Under the pieces are notes generated by a model that saw only the letters and a list, made by a program, of their open reading frames with translations, was not told the DNA's origin and did no database searches. A stretch of 25,878 nt of DNA from Chara braunii (taxonomy: Eukaryota; Streptophyta; Charophyceae; Charales; Characeae), in contig BFEA01000026.1 in NCBI GenBank assembly GCA_003427395.1, forward strand, positions 4,291,451 through 4,317,328, read 5' to 3'. Below, piece by piece: positions 1 through 9,344 of this stretch; the stretch's first letter is position 1; each line of letters opens with the position of its first letter. Position numbers and translations under genes: made by a program.

Positions 1-132
1 GGGGGGGGGGGGTTTTGGCGGGGGCGGGGGTCAGGTAGCCCCGCGGCGGGGGTCCGGGGGTGAAACCCCTACCTGGCTTGGGCCCTGGGGATCCCTGCGT
101 GATAACACTGGGTATAACACATCTCAGGGAAA
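1..132. other. G-rich window start, no gene
   Basis: The window opens with a run of twelve G followed by several shorter G runs. An inverted repeat CAGGTAG (32-38) / CTACCTG (69-75) encloses a CCCC/GGGGG stretch and could fold. I see no coding similarity to the LINE that begins at about 133. The homopolymer start could be a contig-end artefact or a guanine-rich 5' flank; the sequence cannot decide. Confidence 0.4.
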
Positions 133-750
133 GAGTCAAAAAATACTCAATTCAACAGGCAAGGGACAGGAAGATAAACATTGATAGATTATTGCTTCAA
201 CTAGCAGAATAGGACGTCCATCTCATGGATAACCCAATGGACATATGAACCTATAACGCACTACAAAGAGCACGAGTTCAGTTACAAGAATACTACGATA
301 ACCAGACACAAAAATGGAGGATACATGCTCGGATCACGAAAGATGCAGCTGATAGGATGATGACCAGGATGTTCTTCCGGAAAGCGAATACCAAAACCAG
401 ACAGAACACAGTCCCATCCCTAAGGCACCCATTTGACAACAGCCAGCCAGCGGCAACTAACACTTACAAAATCGCAAAGGCCCTTTACATCTGAAGCCCG
501 ATAGAGACCACCCCATGAGTGGCAAGGGCCCTGTGACACTCTCCTCAATGGAGACACCGATTATGTGAGAGGATATGCTACAGGCCCTACGTGACATGGA
601 GGACGAAAAAACGTTGGGTCTAGACTCTTTCCCAAAGGAGTTCTGGCTTCAATTCTGGATATATTCCAGGATGATTTTTGCCAATATGTCCGTGCAGTCT
701 TTAGAGAAGATACCTTTGGGGATATGACTGGTCAAGGGGTCACAACACTA
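133..750 (+). pseudogene. Host LINE ORF2, 5' piece (APE-RT linker and RT fingers), decayed
   Basis: This is the first piece of the LINE that hosts all later insertions. Read in frame from about 133 it matches the linker between endonuclease and reverse transcriptase of copy C: a basic segment ending in QKWRIHAR, then RMFFRKAN where C has SFFAMAQS. At 583-660 the RT entry motif appears as DMEDEKTLGLDSFPKEFW, against QMEEDKTPGADGFPKEFW in C. After a frameshift near 660 it continues to GQGVTTL at about 733-750 and then loses homology. The next residues of this motif (TTFIHKKGD) occur at 14571, after the intervening B/D element. Several in-frame stops (for example 482-484 and 524-526) show it is dead. 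The endonuclease half lies upstream of the window or is missing. Family assignment is strong; joining to the 14.6-kb piece is inferred from frame continuity and a short flanking duplication. Confidence 0.75.
738..746. repeat. Candidate target-site duplication, left copy (LINE B/D)
   Basis: GGTCACAAC at the end of the host RT fragment matches GGCCACAAC at 14570-14578, directly after the poly(A) of fragment D. One mismatch (T/C) is of the deamination type. Nine bases alone are weak. The support comes from both copies encoding the same host residues (V/A-T-T) at the two sides of the insertion. Confidence 0.5.
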
Positions 751-758
751 CGCTTTGC

Positions 759-3700
759 TTGTTTGACCAGGACAAACGTCAGATGGATGGTCGGAAAGAA
801 ATGAAATGGGACAGATCGGAAATAAGAATCTACCCCTGGCTCCCTAAGAAGGTAGGACCAGAAAAGAGAAGAGAACAGTTAATGAAAGATTTCTATTGGG
901 TGGAACTGCGTCATATCTCGATTGAGGTACAGGCAACCTTCATACATGGCTTTGGTCAGCAGTTCAAAATCGTGGGCTTCATAGACCCATTGCCCACGTA
1001 TGTTGCAAAGCGTGATGATTACTTGATGTTGGGACTGGACCTACAGAAGGACCAACCATTTTACCTTGATGATATCATCCCCTTCAAGATAGAAGGAAGG
1101 GTGTATCAAATTCACACGGCACTCAAATTCCGTCCGTTGTGTTTTAAATGTAAAGCATACAACCACCTAAGTACGAAATTTGTCTGTCCGTTACACCCAC
1201 AACATGCCTTCCCTCCTTAGCAAAAACTCAAGCGTGACTCCCAAAGGCCGCATAGATGGGTTCTAGTGGTGGCAGGGTACGAAGGATGGGTATACAGTGT
1301 TGAACACAACCAGATGGGTCTACCAATAGGATGGTTTTGGGAAGGAAGAGGTGACTTTCGCAAATCCCCCCGACCACCGGCAGACTGGCTTCCTCCGTTA
1401 CCGACGCAACAGGCACAACAAGCACAACAAAATTAGCAGCAACAAACGCTGCAACCCTAATCCGGTCGAGGAGGGAGAGGGGGAAAGTCGAACCAGGCTC
1501 ATTCTGCTCTTCACCACGGAAAGAAGGAAAGGTGGTTGGGGAACCTAGAATGGGGAGGGCACAGGAGATGGAGGGGAGTGACAACTCAAGAACTCCAAAT
1601 CGAGGGGTAAAAGAGAACTCTCAGGCTGAGGATTACGATGCACCAGGTGAGGGGGAGAAAAAGCTAGTGGGCCCTTCTCCACAGTCATATCTCCCCAGAA
1701 ATGGGAAGCACTAGATAACGGAATGGAAGGAAGTGAGAAGGAAGGGGGCTGTAGAACAAAGAAAACAAGAAGAAAAAAACAAGGTGGTCATGCAGTCTCA
1801 AGTGGAAATTGAACATCATCAAGATGGAGAGAACAATTTGGGAATATCAACAGGATTAATGATAACAAGGAAGAGTTCTGAAAACACATCCGATGACATG
1901 GATATTGACCTGCTGAAAAATGCATTTGGATCAGAACCAATGGAGGTGGAAGATGCACCGGTTGCCACTTCCCCTCTACTGCCGTAGGGGGTTAGCGGTA
2001 GTAGTTTTGGTAGTAGTTGTGAATCAACGACGGCCCTTCAAAGTGAAGCTCACGAAGGTAGCTAAGTGGATACTGATCAACCTTAAAGCTAAATTTCCGA
2101 GATTGAAAGAGGATGCATGGCAGGGTATTCAAGACCAACTCATGTCAATGCTGGCCACGAGTGACAGTCTAAAAGTGGTACTGCAGTATGGTCTTCCTCA
2201 GAGAGCGAACTGGGTGGATATTAGTAACAAACTACTCTTCATTGTGACTAATCGAATACACCAGTCAATCCTTACTCCCCTCATTGATTCCCAGCAGGAG
2301 AATAATCGAGTAGGTTTGAGTTTGGAGGCCTCTAAAAAACCACAGGAAGGCTCTGAGAAATTTCATAAGAAGGAATTGCGAAGGAAGAAAGTTCTAGCAA
2401 GAAAAAAACAAGGTGGAAGAGAATATGGATTGAGAGGTCAGGATCTAAAGAATTACCTTCGTGATCATAAGAAATATTCTCGGTACTCAAGAGTTCACCA
2501 ACTGGATGCTTCACGTGAACCCCCCACCCATAGGCGAATAATGAAGCATTTAGTTCTTACCCCAAAGCGAAAGAAAAAAAGAGGTGCAAAGAAAGGAATG
2601 AAATCAAAAGAAATTGGGGATATAGAACTGGTCAGCTGGTCAATGAGAAGGAAAACTTCCCTTCTCAGAAAATCACACACTCTGCCATCAAAGCACAAAG
2701 TTGTGAACCTCCAACGGACGTCTCGAATACACAGAGTGCTCCCAAGGAAATTTGACCGGGTACTATATCTGTTATGATGAACCAGGTTGAAGTGGTATTG
2801 GAGGAGGGGCCGAGAGGGGGTAAGGGGAATGTGGAATCTCACCGACTGGGGGGGATTTGGAAGTAGCGCAATGTCCTTATAAGGGCAGTCCCCAGCAAGG
2901 GACACTCAACTACTCACCACACTTTATAGTACTAAAGGGAGACAATCTCAGCAGACCCCAGTCGGTAAACAACGAGTCTCACGGGAACAGTACTATCGTT
3001 AAACAGACAGAAGAATGCAATAAAAGCCTGAGTCTGATCCCGCCCTGTCAGATTACCGTAATGAGTAATTCTCAGACATGTTCCCGGAATCTTGACAAAA
3101 TACAAGAACAACAACGAGTACATGGATTATATGCGGGGATTCAAGGTGGTAACCGCTTAAAGGAGGTGGTGTCGCAACTTATAGGTGAGCGTAAATATCT
3201 TTTGTTGCCACAGCAGGAAGAAGTTTCCAAAGAGTCCAAAAGGCGGTCTTCTCTTATTGAGTGGGATGACTCACCACAGACACCAACCATAGTGGATAAC
3301 ATATCTTCACAGACAACATCACCATAAATCAAATACTTAAACAAGGAGTCAGATGTGGGAGTGAAGGAGACATCCCCAGTCTAGGATAAAAAAAAATTGA
3401 CAACAGATTTCGACACAGCAATTGATCTTACTGAGGACTTACGAGTTCCACAGTTATCAGATAAGACTGAGTTCCTCCCTTTCCCCATGCCACATACAAT
3501 AAAGCTCATTAGTAAGAGGCAGAAATTGGGTCTGAGGGTGAATATGAGCCAGGGTGACTCCCTTCTCACACGAACAAGAATTGTACTCCTCCCTGTTAGA
3601 TTTAAGGGGGGACTACGAAAGATTGGACTCTCCTAGGCCCCCGGAGGCCATATATAGTGAAGTCACAATCCAAAGGATCAAATCCTTTTTTCTTTCTCTT

Positions 3701-4057
3701 TCCGCAATAACGGGGGGAAGAGCGGGGGAGTCCCTACTCAGACTGTGAATTGTTAAATAACTTAAATTCATTAAGGAGAATTTCCCGCAGGGAGGACTAT
3801 CCACTCTCACAATTACCTCGGACCCGTATAGAATTGTGGAACGGGATATATATCTCAAATATGAGTCATCTAAGCACGTGCAGTTGATGTGGATGGGGAT
3901 TGACATGCTAAAAGAACTTCAACTTCTGAAAATCGAGGCGAGTAAGTTTTGGTTTGCACATGATGATGATGTGGCCACCCTCCTTGTCAGACTCCTTAGA
4001 CATGCCGCACTGGAGGTAGGGGGCATTCTGGACACTTGGACTTGGCATAACTTGTAA
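759..4057 (+). pseudogene. LINE B ORF1 (gag-like nucleic-acid-binding protein), broken
   Basis: ORF1 proteins of such LINEs bind element RNA. The first open stretch (759-1220) has a layout recalling the plant LINE DUF4283 domain followed by a zinc knuckle. It reads WVELRHISIEV, a dimer-like middle, then CFKCKAYNH...C, that is C-x2-C-x4-H-x6-C instead of the usual x4 spacing. A basic, low-complexity stretch follows (1228-1990). At 2045-2280 a second module matches the start of ORF1 in copy C (A-x-W-I-x2-LK, then SLK-x-VL-x2-GLPQ). At 3836-4057 a C-terminal module matches C (RDIYLKYE / RDTFIRFE, then LQLLKIEA / LQSLKIKA, ending DTWTW). The natural stop near 4057 sits at the same place as in C, about 45 bases before ORF2. 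At least five frame changes break it. Domain naming is by layout only. Confidence 0.65.
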
Positions 4058-4103
4058 GGCCGATAACATGAGCAATTCACAATTAAAGGAATACGAAAAA
4101 TAA

Positions 4104-7100
4104 ATGGAGAGAATTAAAGTGATAGATGCCTTATATAACAAGGATAAGGCATGGAAAATGCTCAAAAGGAAGTCGGACTTGGATCTCCGTTCCCTCAATG
4201 TGAACGATCTGACCTCAGCCAAGCAGAGTAAGAAGCAAGTTATCTATGACCAACTGAGGGGGATTGACCAAGTGTCATTTGCATCCAGGAGACCCACTTA
4301 ATGGATACAGATGCTCATAATCATAGTCACAAGGAAATCTGGCCATATTTGGCTTATAGGGCACATGCCCGGGATGCCCCCAAACCAGGCAGTGCAAGGG
4401 TAGCCATATGGATTTTACCGTAATCCAAAGTGGAGCCCCTTAACTGAGAGGTGGATCAGCTGGAAGGGAGATGGGTTTACGTCCTAGTGATGTTAGAACT
4501 AGAGGTGGTCAGTATCCTTTGCGTATATGGACCTAATGATGTAGACGACAGACAAACATTCTTTGAATCCATATTTCCTCACCTCCTAGTTGGTATCCTA
4601 ATAATTATTGCAGGAGACGTCAATGCAGTACCAGACAGGCATTTGGACCGATGAAAACTCTCTTCCCCTGCCCTGGTTATGTGGAAACAGACGATATGAT
4701 TATTGCTAATCTGTGCCATACTCTAAACCTCCTTGATTCTTATCGTAGGCTTAACCCTAATTCTAAAGTATTTTCATGATTTCAGAAGAGTCAATTTAGA
4801 CAAACTACTAAATCTAAAATTGATCTCATTCTAGCGTCAGAAGAATTGCAAGGAGCAATTTAGTTTGCCGAAATTTTTTCACGCAACCCCTTTCCAGGCC
4901 TAGATCATGTAATGTGTGCGACAATCTTCTCTTTTATAAATAAACCAGACCAAGGAAGAGGTTTTTATAAACTATATAACTTCCATTCGATAGAAAATTT
5001 CAAAGAGTATCTCCAGGATGTATGAGACTTCCGTATCCAAAATGACATCCGTTGATTCAATAACGTCCTAGCTTTCTTAGGTTGTAAATGCAATGAATAT
5101 TCCAAATTATTAGCAACACATATACACTCGAAAGAAAAACAACTCCAAGAAAAAATTCAAGAATTGCAACAACAAGAAACGATGTCAGAAGACCAAGATA
5201 CACTTATACCTCTAGCTAAGGAAATACAAGAATTGGAAGATCAACTTCTGACACATATGGAGTATAGATGACAAGGGCTAAGAATCAGAGGGAAACTAAA
5301 AAAACATGAAATGAAAGGGGCAGTGGATGCACGATTCTTTGCAATGGCCAGGGCCAAAACAGGAAGGACTATCATTGAAGCCTTGTCTGATTCCTTTAAA
5401 AGAAATGAACCATGGGTCACCTCAACTGCAACATGCATTAAGATAACGAGGGATTTCTTCAAAGATATTTTAACATATGGGAATGGAGACATCCAACAAA
5501 CAGAACGACACACAAAAATTGACAACTTTTGAATACCTCTCACAAAATCATTGACTGAAAAGCAAAAGGAAATTATGGAAATGCCGATAACTAAGGAAAA
5601 AATTTGGAAAACATTGTTGCTTATGGATGAAGAGAAGACTCTTGGAATAGATGATTTGCCCAAGGAATTCTGGGAATCTATGTGAGACTCAATATCTCAG
5701 GATCTAATGAACTTTTATAACGCGGTATGGATCTAAGGGGAAATGAGAGAATTTGTGGGACAAAAGGTCGTAACACTTCTATACAAAAAAAAAAAAAAAA
5801 GACAATTATTGAGAATTATCGCCCTATTACTCTTTTAACAGTTGTTTATAAGATGGTTGCTAAAACATTAACTGATCGGTTGACCAAAGTAATAGCCGAT
5901 ATCATTCACCCAGCACAAACTGGTTTCATCACTGGAAAAAATATATAAGATAATGTGTTGCTGATCAATGAACTCATGAAGCTCACACGCCAATCTAAAC
6001 ACAATGCTGCTTTCATCTTTATAAATTTTGAAAAAGTATATGATCATGTAGATTTTTTTCTTTCTTGATAAATGCTTGAAAAAATTCAACTTTGGTCCAA
6101 ACTTTAGAAGATGGATAGGGATTCTGCATAAGAATGCTACCATTAGTGTTATGGTTAATGGCAATGTAGCTCCCCTTATTCCTCTGTAAAAATCAGTTAG
6201 ACAAGGAGACTCAATTACTCCCTTCTTATTTGTCATCATTATGGAAACTCTAGCAACAAATCCACATACCCATAAAGATATAAAACGGATCCAGATAATA
6301 TCTATCCCGGAGGAGGCAATCCCAATATGCTCTCTCTTTGCTGATGATCTCGCCCTAATGATTGATGCTTCTCATGAAAACATGATAGCAATTCAAAAAT
6401 TGATGGAATAATTTTGTCGATTATTAGTTATGAAAGTTAATTAGGGTAGTAAAACTCTGGAATGGTGGATTCATCATCAAGGAGTGAGACCTCCAGAATA
6501 GCCTAAGGTCAAATGGTTGCCCAGAGATAACCATATCAGAATACTAGGTATTTTCTTAACGGCTGAGAGCAAACCAAAGTCCAACAATGATTGGATTATG
6601 CAACAAACTAAAGCAAAGTTGGAACTGTGAAAAAATAAACATACCTCACTATTAGGTCGCACTCTCGCCATCAATAATGTTGTCATGACCTCTATATAGT
6701 ATAAATCGACTATTTGGGCCTTAGATAAAAAAAACACTAAAATGTTCCAGCGACAATTAAGAGCATTCCTTTGGAGAGGAAATCATTAGTGCATTAATGT
6801 TATCAATAGAGTAGCATAGATATCAGCGATCCAACCGAAATCTAGAGGGGGGTTGAAAATCATTGATGCAACCACCCAAGCCTTAGCTCTTTCCATACAA
6901 TGGATCAAGAGACTGTTTTTTTAATCTTCAAACCCCTTGGAATGCACTTGCATGAGAACAAATCAGGAGGTTAGCACCCCCTACACCAGAAGGTACAAAC
7001 CCGCTGATGTGGCTAAAAAATCGATCATGGTCCATGCCTAGAGGTAGTGTTAAGAAAGATGAAGGTGAAATAATTTAAGATCAACAAGCTGCAAGACAGG

Positions 7101-7965
7101 ATCTATGTAAGGACTCCTTCTGGATCACCATCCTTAAAACATGGAGGAAATTACCCCTACCGGATAAACTGCCGCCAAAAAGATGGGAAGAGGTGTGTCA
7201 GCAACCACTTTTTAATAACAATTGGATTAGAGATGATCAAGGATATGTTCTCCACTGCAAAAATTTTCCCTGGTTGAGTTGGGTAAAGAGAGGAATCCTA
7301 AGGATCAAAGATTTATGGAACCCAGTAACTAATGATTGGTTTACTACCAAGGATCTACACAACCAATTGCGTTATTGCCACCACCCTGATAAAGCGCTAG
7401 AAAACGTGATAGAGCTCATTCCTTTAGAATGGATCCGCATCTTGCGTAAAAGGCCTAAGTGGAAGGTCAATGACTGGGTAGCTATTAAAGATTATCCTAA
7501 TTCGATTGGCAACATCCTGGACAAATTTACAAATGGGGATATTTTTTTGTCTCTTTTTTATCTAAAACAAAAGAATAATGTTACCCCAAACCAACAAGAA
7601 GAGATAAAATAGGTGAAAGGTGATCAAATCTTCAAAATTCGGGTTATACAACATAAAAATACATTGATCGCATTCAGACCGACTATACCAATCTCTCACC
7701 TGGCACTAGACCCAAAAGATTGGATTTGGAATTCCTAAGGTGGAAAAGGAAGATCATATCATACTAACCTTCATACCTTGACGACCAAATCTACTTATCG
7801 AATGTTTCGGGCTTTCGACCCAGAATTAATTTGAGGGATATGGTCGTGACAAGGTGGATAAAGCATCTCAACCTAAGTAGGGATAATCTTAGATCAATCA
7901 ACCCGTAGGAAAAGTGTCTTCTCGGAATTTATATCAGCCCGAATATAAAAACAAAAATGATCTTC
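4104..7965 (+). pseudogene. LINE B ORF2 (APE endonuclease, reverse transcriptase), broken
   Basis: ORF2 of LINEs nicks target DNA and copies element RNA there. The start ATG (4104) is followed by DLDLRSLNVND, the beginning of APE-type endonucleases. Further endonuclease motifs are VYGPND (about 4520), AGDVNAVPD (about 4612), SKIDLIL (about 4810) and a DH pair (about 4905). The RT shows PKEFW (about 5660), NYRPITLLTVVYKM (about 5813), NFEKVYDH (about 6025), RQGDSITPFL (about 6199) and the catalytic FADD at 6337-6348. After RT comes the conserved region with FLWRGNH and IQPKSRGGL (6765-6860), then a WIKHLNL segment (about 7855). Most stops stand where other copies have Trp or Gln, for example TGA at 4652, 5023, 5053, 5269, 5683 and 6628 and TAG at 6442, 6697 and 6817, so decay was mainly G:C to A:T. 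A run of 16 A (about 5785) adds a frameshift. Confidence 0.85.
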
Positions 7966-8215
7966 AACTTTCCAAAGTCAATTTTTTATCGAACTCCCTG
8001 AATTAGCAAAAATTTGGGTAACACTCCCTTAAGAAAATAAGACTTTATAGATTTTTACTAAGCCATATATAAAGATTAGACAAGTTGAACTTTGAAAAAT
8101 CAAATTTTGACAAACTCCTTGGATTTGCAGAAATTTTGGCATCGCTTCCCGTAGAGAAAGAGGCTTACCAAAATTTATACAAAGCCAAGTATAACAAATG
8201 ATCCCAGAAAATGCG
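7963..8215. repeat. Diverged tandem duplication, two units of about 122 bp
   Basis: Two consecutive units share a series of blocks. Unit 1 has CAATTTTTTATCGAACTCCC at 7979 and unit 2 has CAAATTTTGACAAACTCC at 8101. Further shared blocks are GCAAAAATTT/GCAGAAATTT, then CTCCC/TTCCC, then AAGCCATATATAA/AAGCCAAGTATAA. Spacing is about 122 bases. They are non-coding. The style recalls AT-rich non-coding stretches of plant LTR elements, but I cannot name a family. This is the first sequence after LINE B homology fades, so it may mark the edge of the inserted block. Confidence 0.5.
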
Positions 8216-8318
8216 AGAATTGATCTAAGTAAAAAAAAAAAGTCAGCTCATAAAATGCAGGAATTGAAACTAACTCTTATGACTCTAGCACGTGGCGAGC
8301 ATCTAAAACAACTAGGCC

Positions 8319-8392
8319 CATGCTTGGAAAGACTTGAACTCTCAACCCCCAAATCCGTAGTTTGGTGCTCTATCCAATTGAGCTACAAGCAC
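8319..8392 (-). tRNA. trnR: tRNA-Arg(ACG), mitochondrial type, in nuclear-looking context
   Basis: On the minus strand a full cloverleaf can be drawn. The acceptor GTGCTTG pairs with CAAGCAT with only one G-T wobble. After TA come the D arm GCTC...GAGC and an anticodon stem CCAAA/TTTGG around the loop CTACGGA, which gives anticodon ACG (Arg). The T arm is GAGAG-TTCAAGT-CTTTC. No CCA is encoded. A tRNA-Arg(ACG) is typical of bryophyte and charophyte mitochondrial genomes and is absent from flowering-plant mitochondria (family knowledge). A broken tRNA-Glu of mitochondrial type lies 8 bases away in divergent orientation. I read the pair as a transferred mitochondrial segment rather than a working nuclear gene, though the fold is intact. 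Confidence 0.75.
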
Positions 8393-8400
8393 ATTCATTC

Positions 8401-8454
8401 GTCCCTTTCGTCTAGGGGTATAGGACATCGTTTTTTCATGGCGAAGACACGGGT
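8401..8454 (+). pseudogene. trnE: tRNA-Glu(TTC), mitochondrial type, 3' end lost
   Basis: The sequence starts GTCCCTTTCGTCTAGGGG and continues through a D arm (GTCT...GGAC) and an anticodon loop TTTTCAT with anticodon TTC. It reaches the 5' half of the T arm (ACACGGGT). This closely follows plant mitochondrial tRNA-Glu. After about 8454 the T loop and the 3' acceptor strand (expected to pair with GTCCCTT) are missing, so it cannot form a mature tRNA. It starts 8 bases from the divergent tRNA-Arg. Together they look like a short nuclear insertion of mitochondrial DNA cut inside tRNA-Glu. Confidence 0.65.
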
Positions 8455-8613
8455 CAAACTGAAACTCAGACCAAGTAGTAATCTCGCTTAGTCACATGCA
8501 AGACCAAACCACAAAGATAAGTACTCTCACCAGCCCAAAGTCAAACTTATCAAACAATAGTTCGTAGTTTTTCAGTGATTTATCCCGTTATACCCAATTT
8601 ACATAAGACATAA

Positions 8614-9340
8614 AGTTAGACCCCCCAAACTTATGGAACATGTCTAGCTCAACCATTGAATATACACAAACAAAGGGCACAACAACTTTTCTTTTCTTTG
8701 GGCACATAATTAGGTCACCCTAGTCGCCCTGACCTGTTTAAGTATCCAAGTTTTATATAATTATCTACACTTAGTTTTTTAAGGCTGCATATAGCTCAAC
8801 CAATTAACTTTAGCTTAAGATCCAGCCTGCCCCTTCGTACCACAAATTTATTCTTAGTTAATACGCTCTTCAGTTTGTGATAAGCTATAGTCAGACCACC
8901 CAAACTTATGGAACCTTGTCTGACTAACCTGTTCATAGATAAAATAATAGTGAAATATACTCAAATTATAGCTTTTTGGTTCCAGCAGGTGCGGGACATT
9001 GGACCAAGACCACCCAAACTTATGGAATATGTCTGGTCCTCTGCCTGATTCTTTCCCTTAAATCCAAAGCAGGAAGAGGCTGAGCCACCCAAACTTATGG
9101 AACATGCTCAAACCTCCTCGTTTAGAAGCAAAAGAAACTCAAAGAAAGTCAAAGTAAACAAGACAACCAAGCCACCCAAACTTATGGAACATGCTTGGTC
9201 CCTGAAAAGTCAATCATAGTCAGCCCTCACAAGTCAGAGCAGCAAGACCACCCAAACTTATGGAACATGTCTGGTTCTCCAGGCAATTCAAAAGAAACAT
9301 AACACTAGCCTCCCCAAACTTATAGAGACTTGCCCAACCT
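8614..9340. repeat. Array of seven hairpin motifs with constant loop and variable stems
   Basis: A 20-base core CACCCAAACTTATGGAACAT, with few changes (21 bases in copy 2), recurs starting near 8622, 8897, 9011, 9086, 9173 and 9249, with a degenerate seventh copy near 9311. The first six are bracketed by arms that pair, but the arm sequence differs each time. They are AGTTAGAC/GTCTAGCT (8614, 8642), TAGTCAGAC/GTCTGACTA (8888, 8918), AGAC/GTCT plus GGACC/GGTCC (9001-9039), TGAGC/GCTCA (9081, 9106), ACCAAGC/GCTTGGT (9166, 9193) and AGAC/GTCT (9245, 9269). Such double changes are the mark of selection or inheritance of a fold rather than of a sequence. The core itself holds a small CCA/TGG inner pairing. 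Spacing is irregular (about 60 to 275 bases) and no reading frame spans it. The coding strand and function are unknown. Confidence 0.75.
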
Positions 9341-9344
9341 TTGA

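Larger units (their letters stand above)
751..7965 (+). mobile_element. LINE B, 5' portion of an old near full-length copy
   Basis: A long, heavily decayed non-LTR element holding ORF1 (759-4057), then ORF2 with endonuclease, reverse transcriptase and part of the C-terminal region. Homology to copy C and to the host LINE runs to about 7965, just before the zf-RVT domain. It is the longest copy at the 5' end: its ORF1 carries about 1.25 kb that C lacks. The missing zf-RVT and 3' tail are probably fragment D (13597-14569), because D starts close to where B stops and the pair is bracketed by a short duplication. An alternative is that D is a separate 5'-truncated insertion. Stops are dense (roughly one per 130 bases of ORF2), so this copy is much older than C. 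Confidence 0.8.

Noticed and set aside
1-60. Functional G-quadruplex or telomere
   Set aside because: There is no regular telomere repeat; the G homopolymer at a sequence end may be an artefact.
8614-9340. CRISPR array
   Set aside because: Repeat spacing is irregular (60 to 275 bases), the repeats vary in their arms, there are no cas genes and the context is eukaryotic.
8614-9340. Hammerhead or twister ribozyme repeats
   Set aside because: The conserved core lacks the CTGATGA/GAAA boxes of hammerhead, and I see no match to the twister core.
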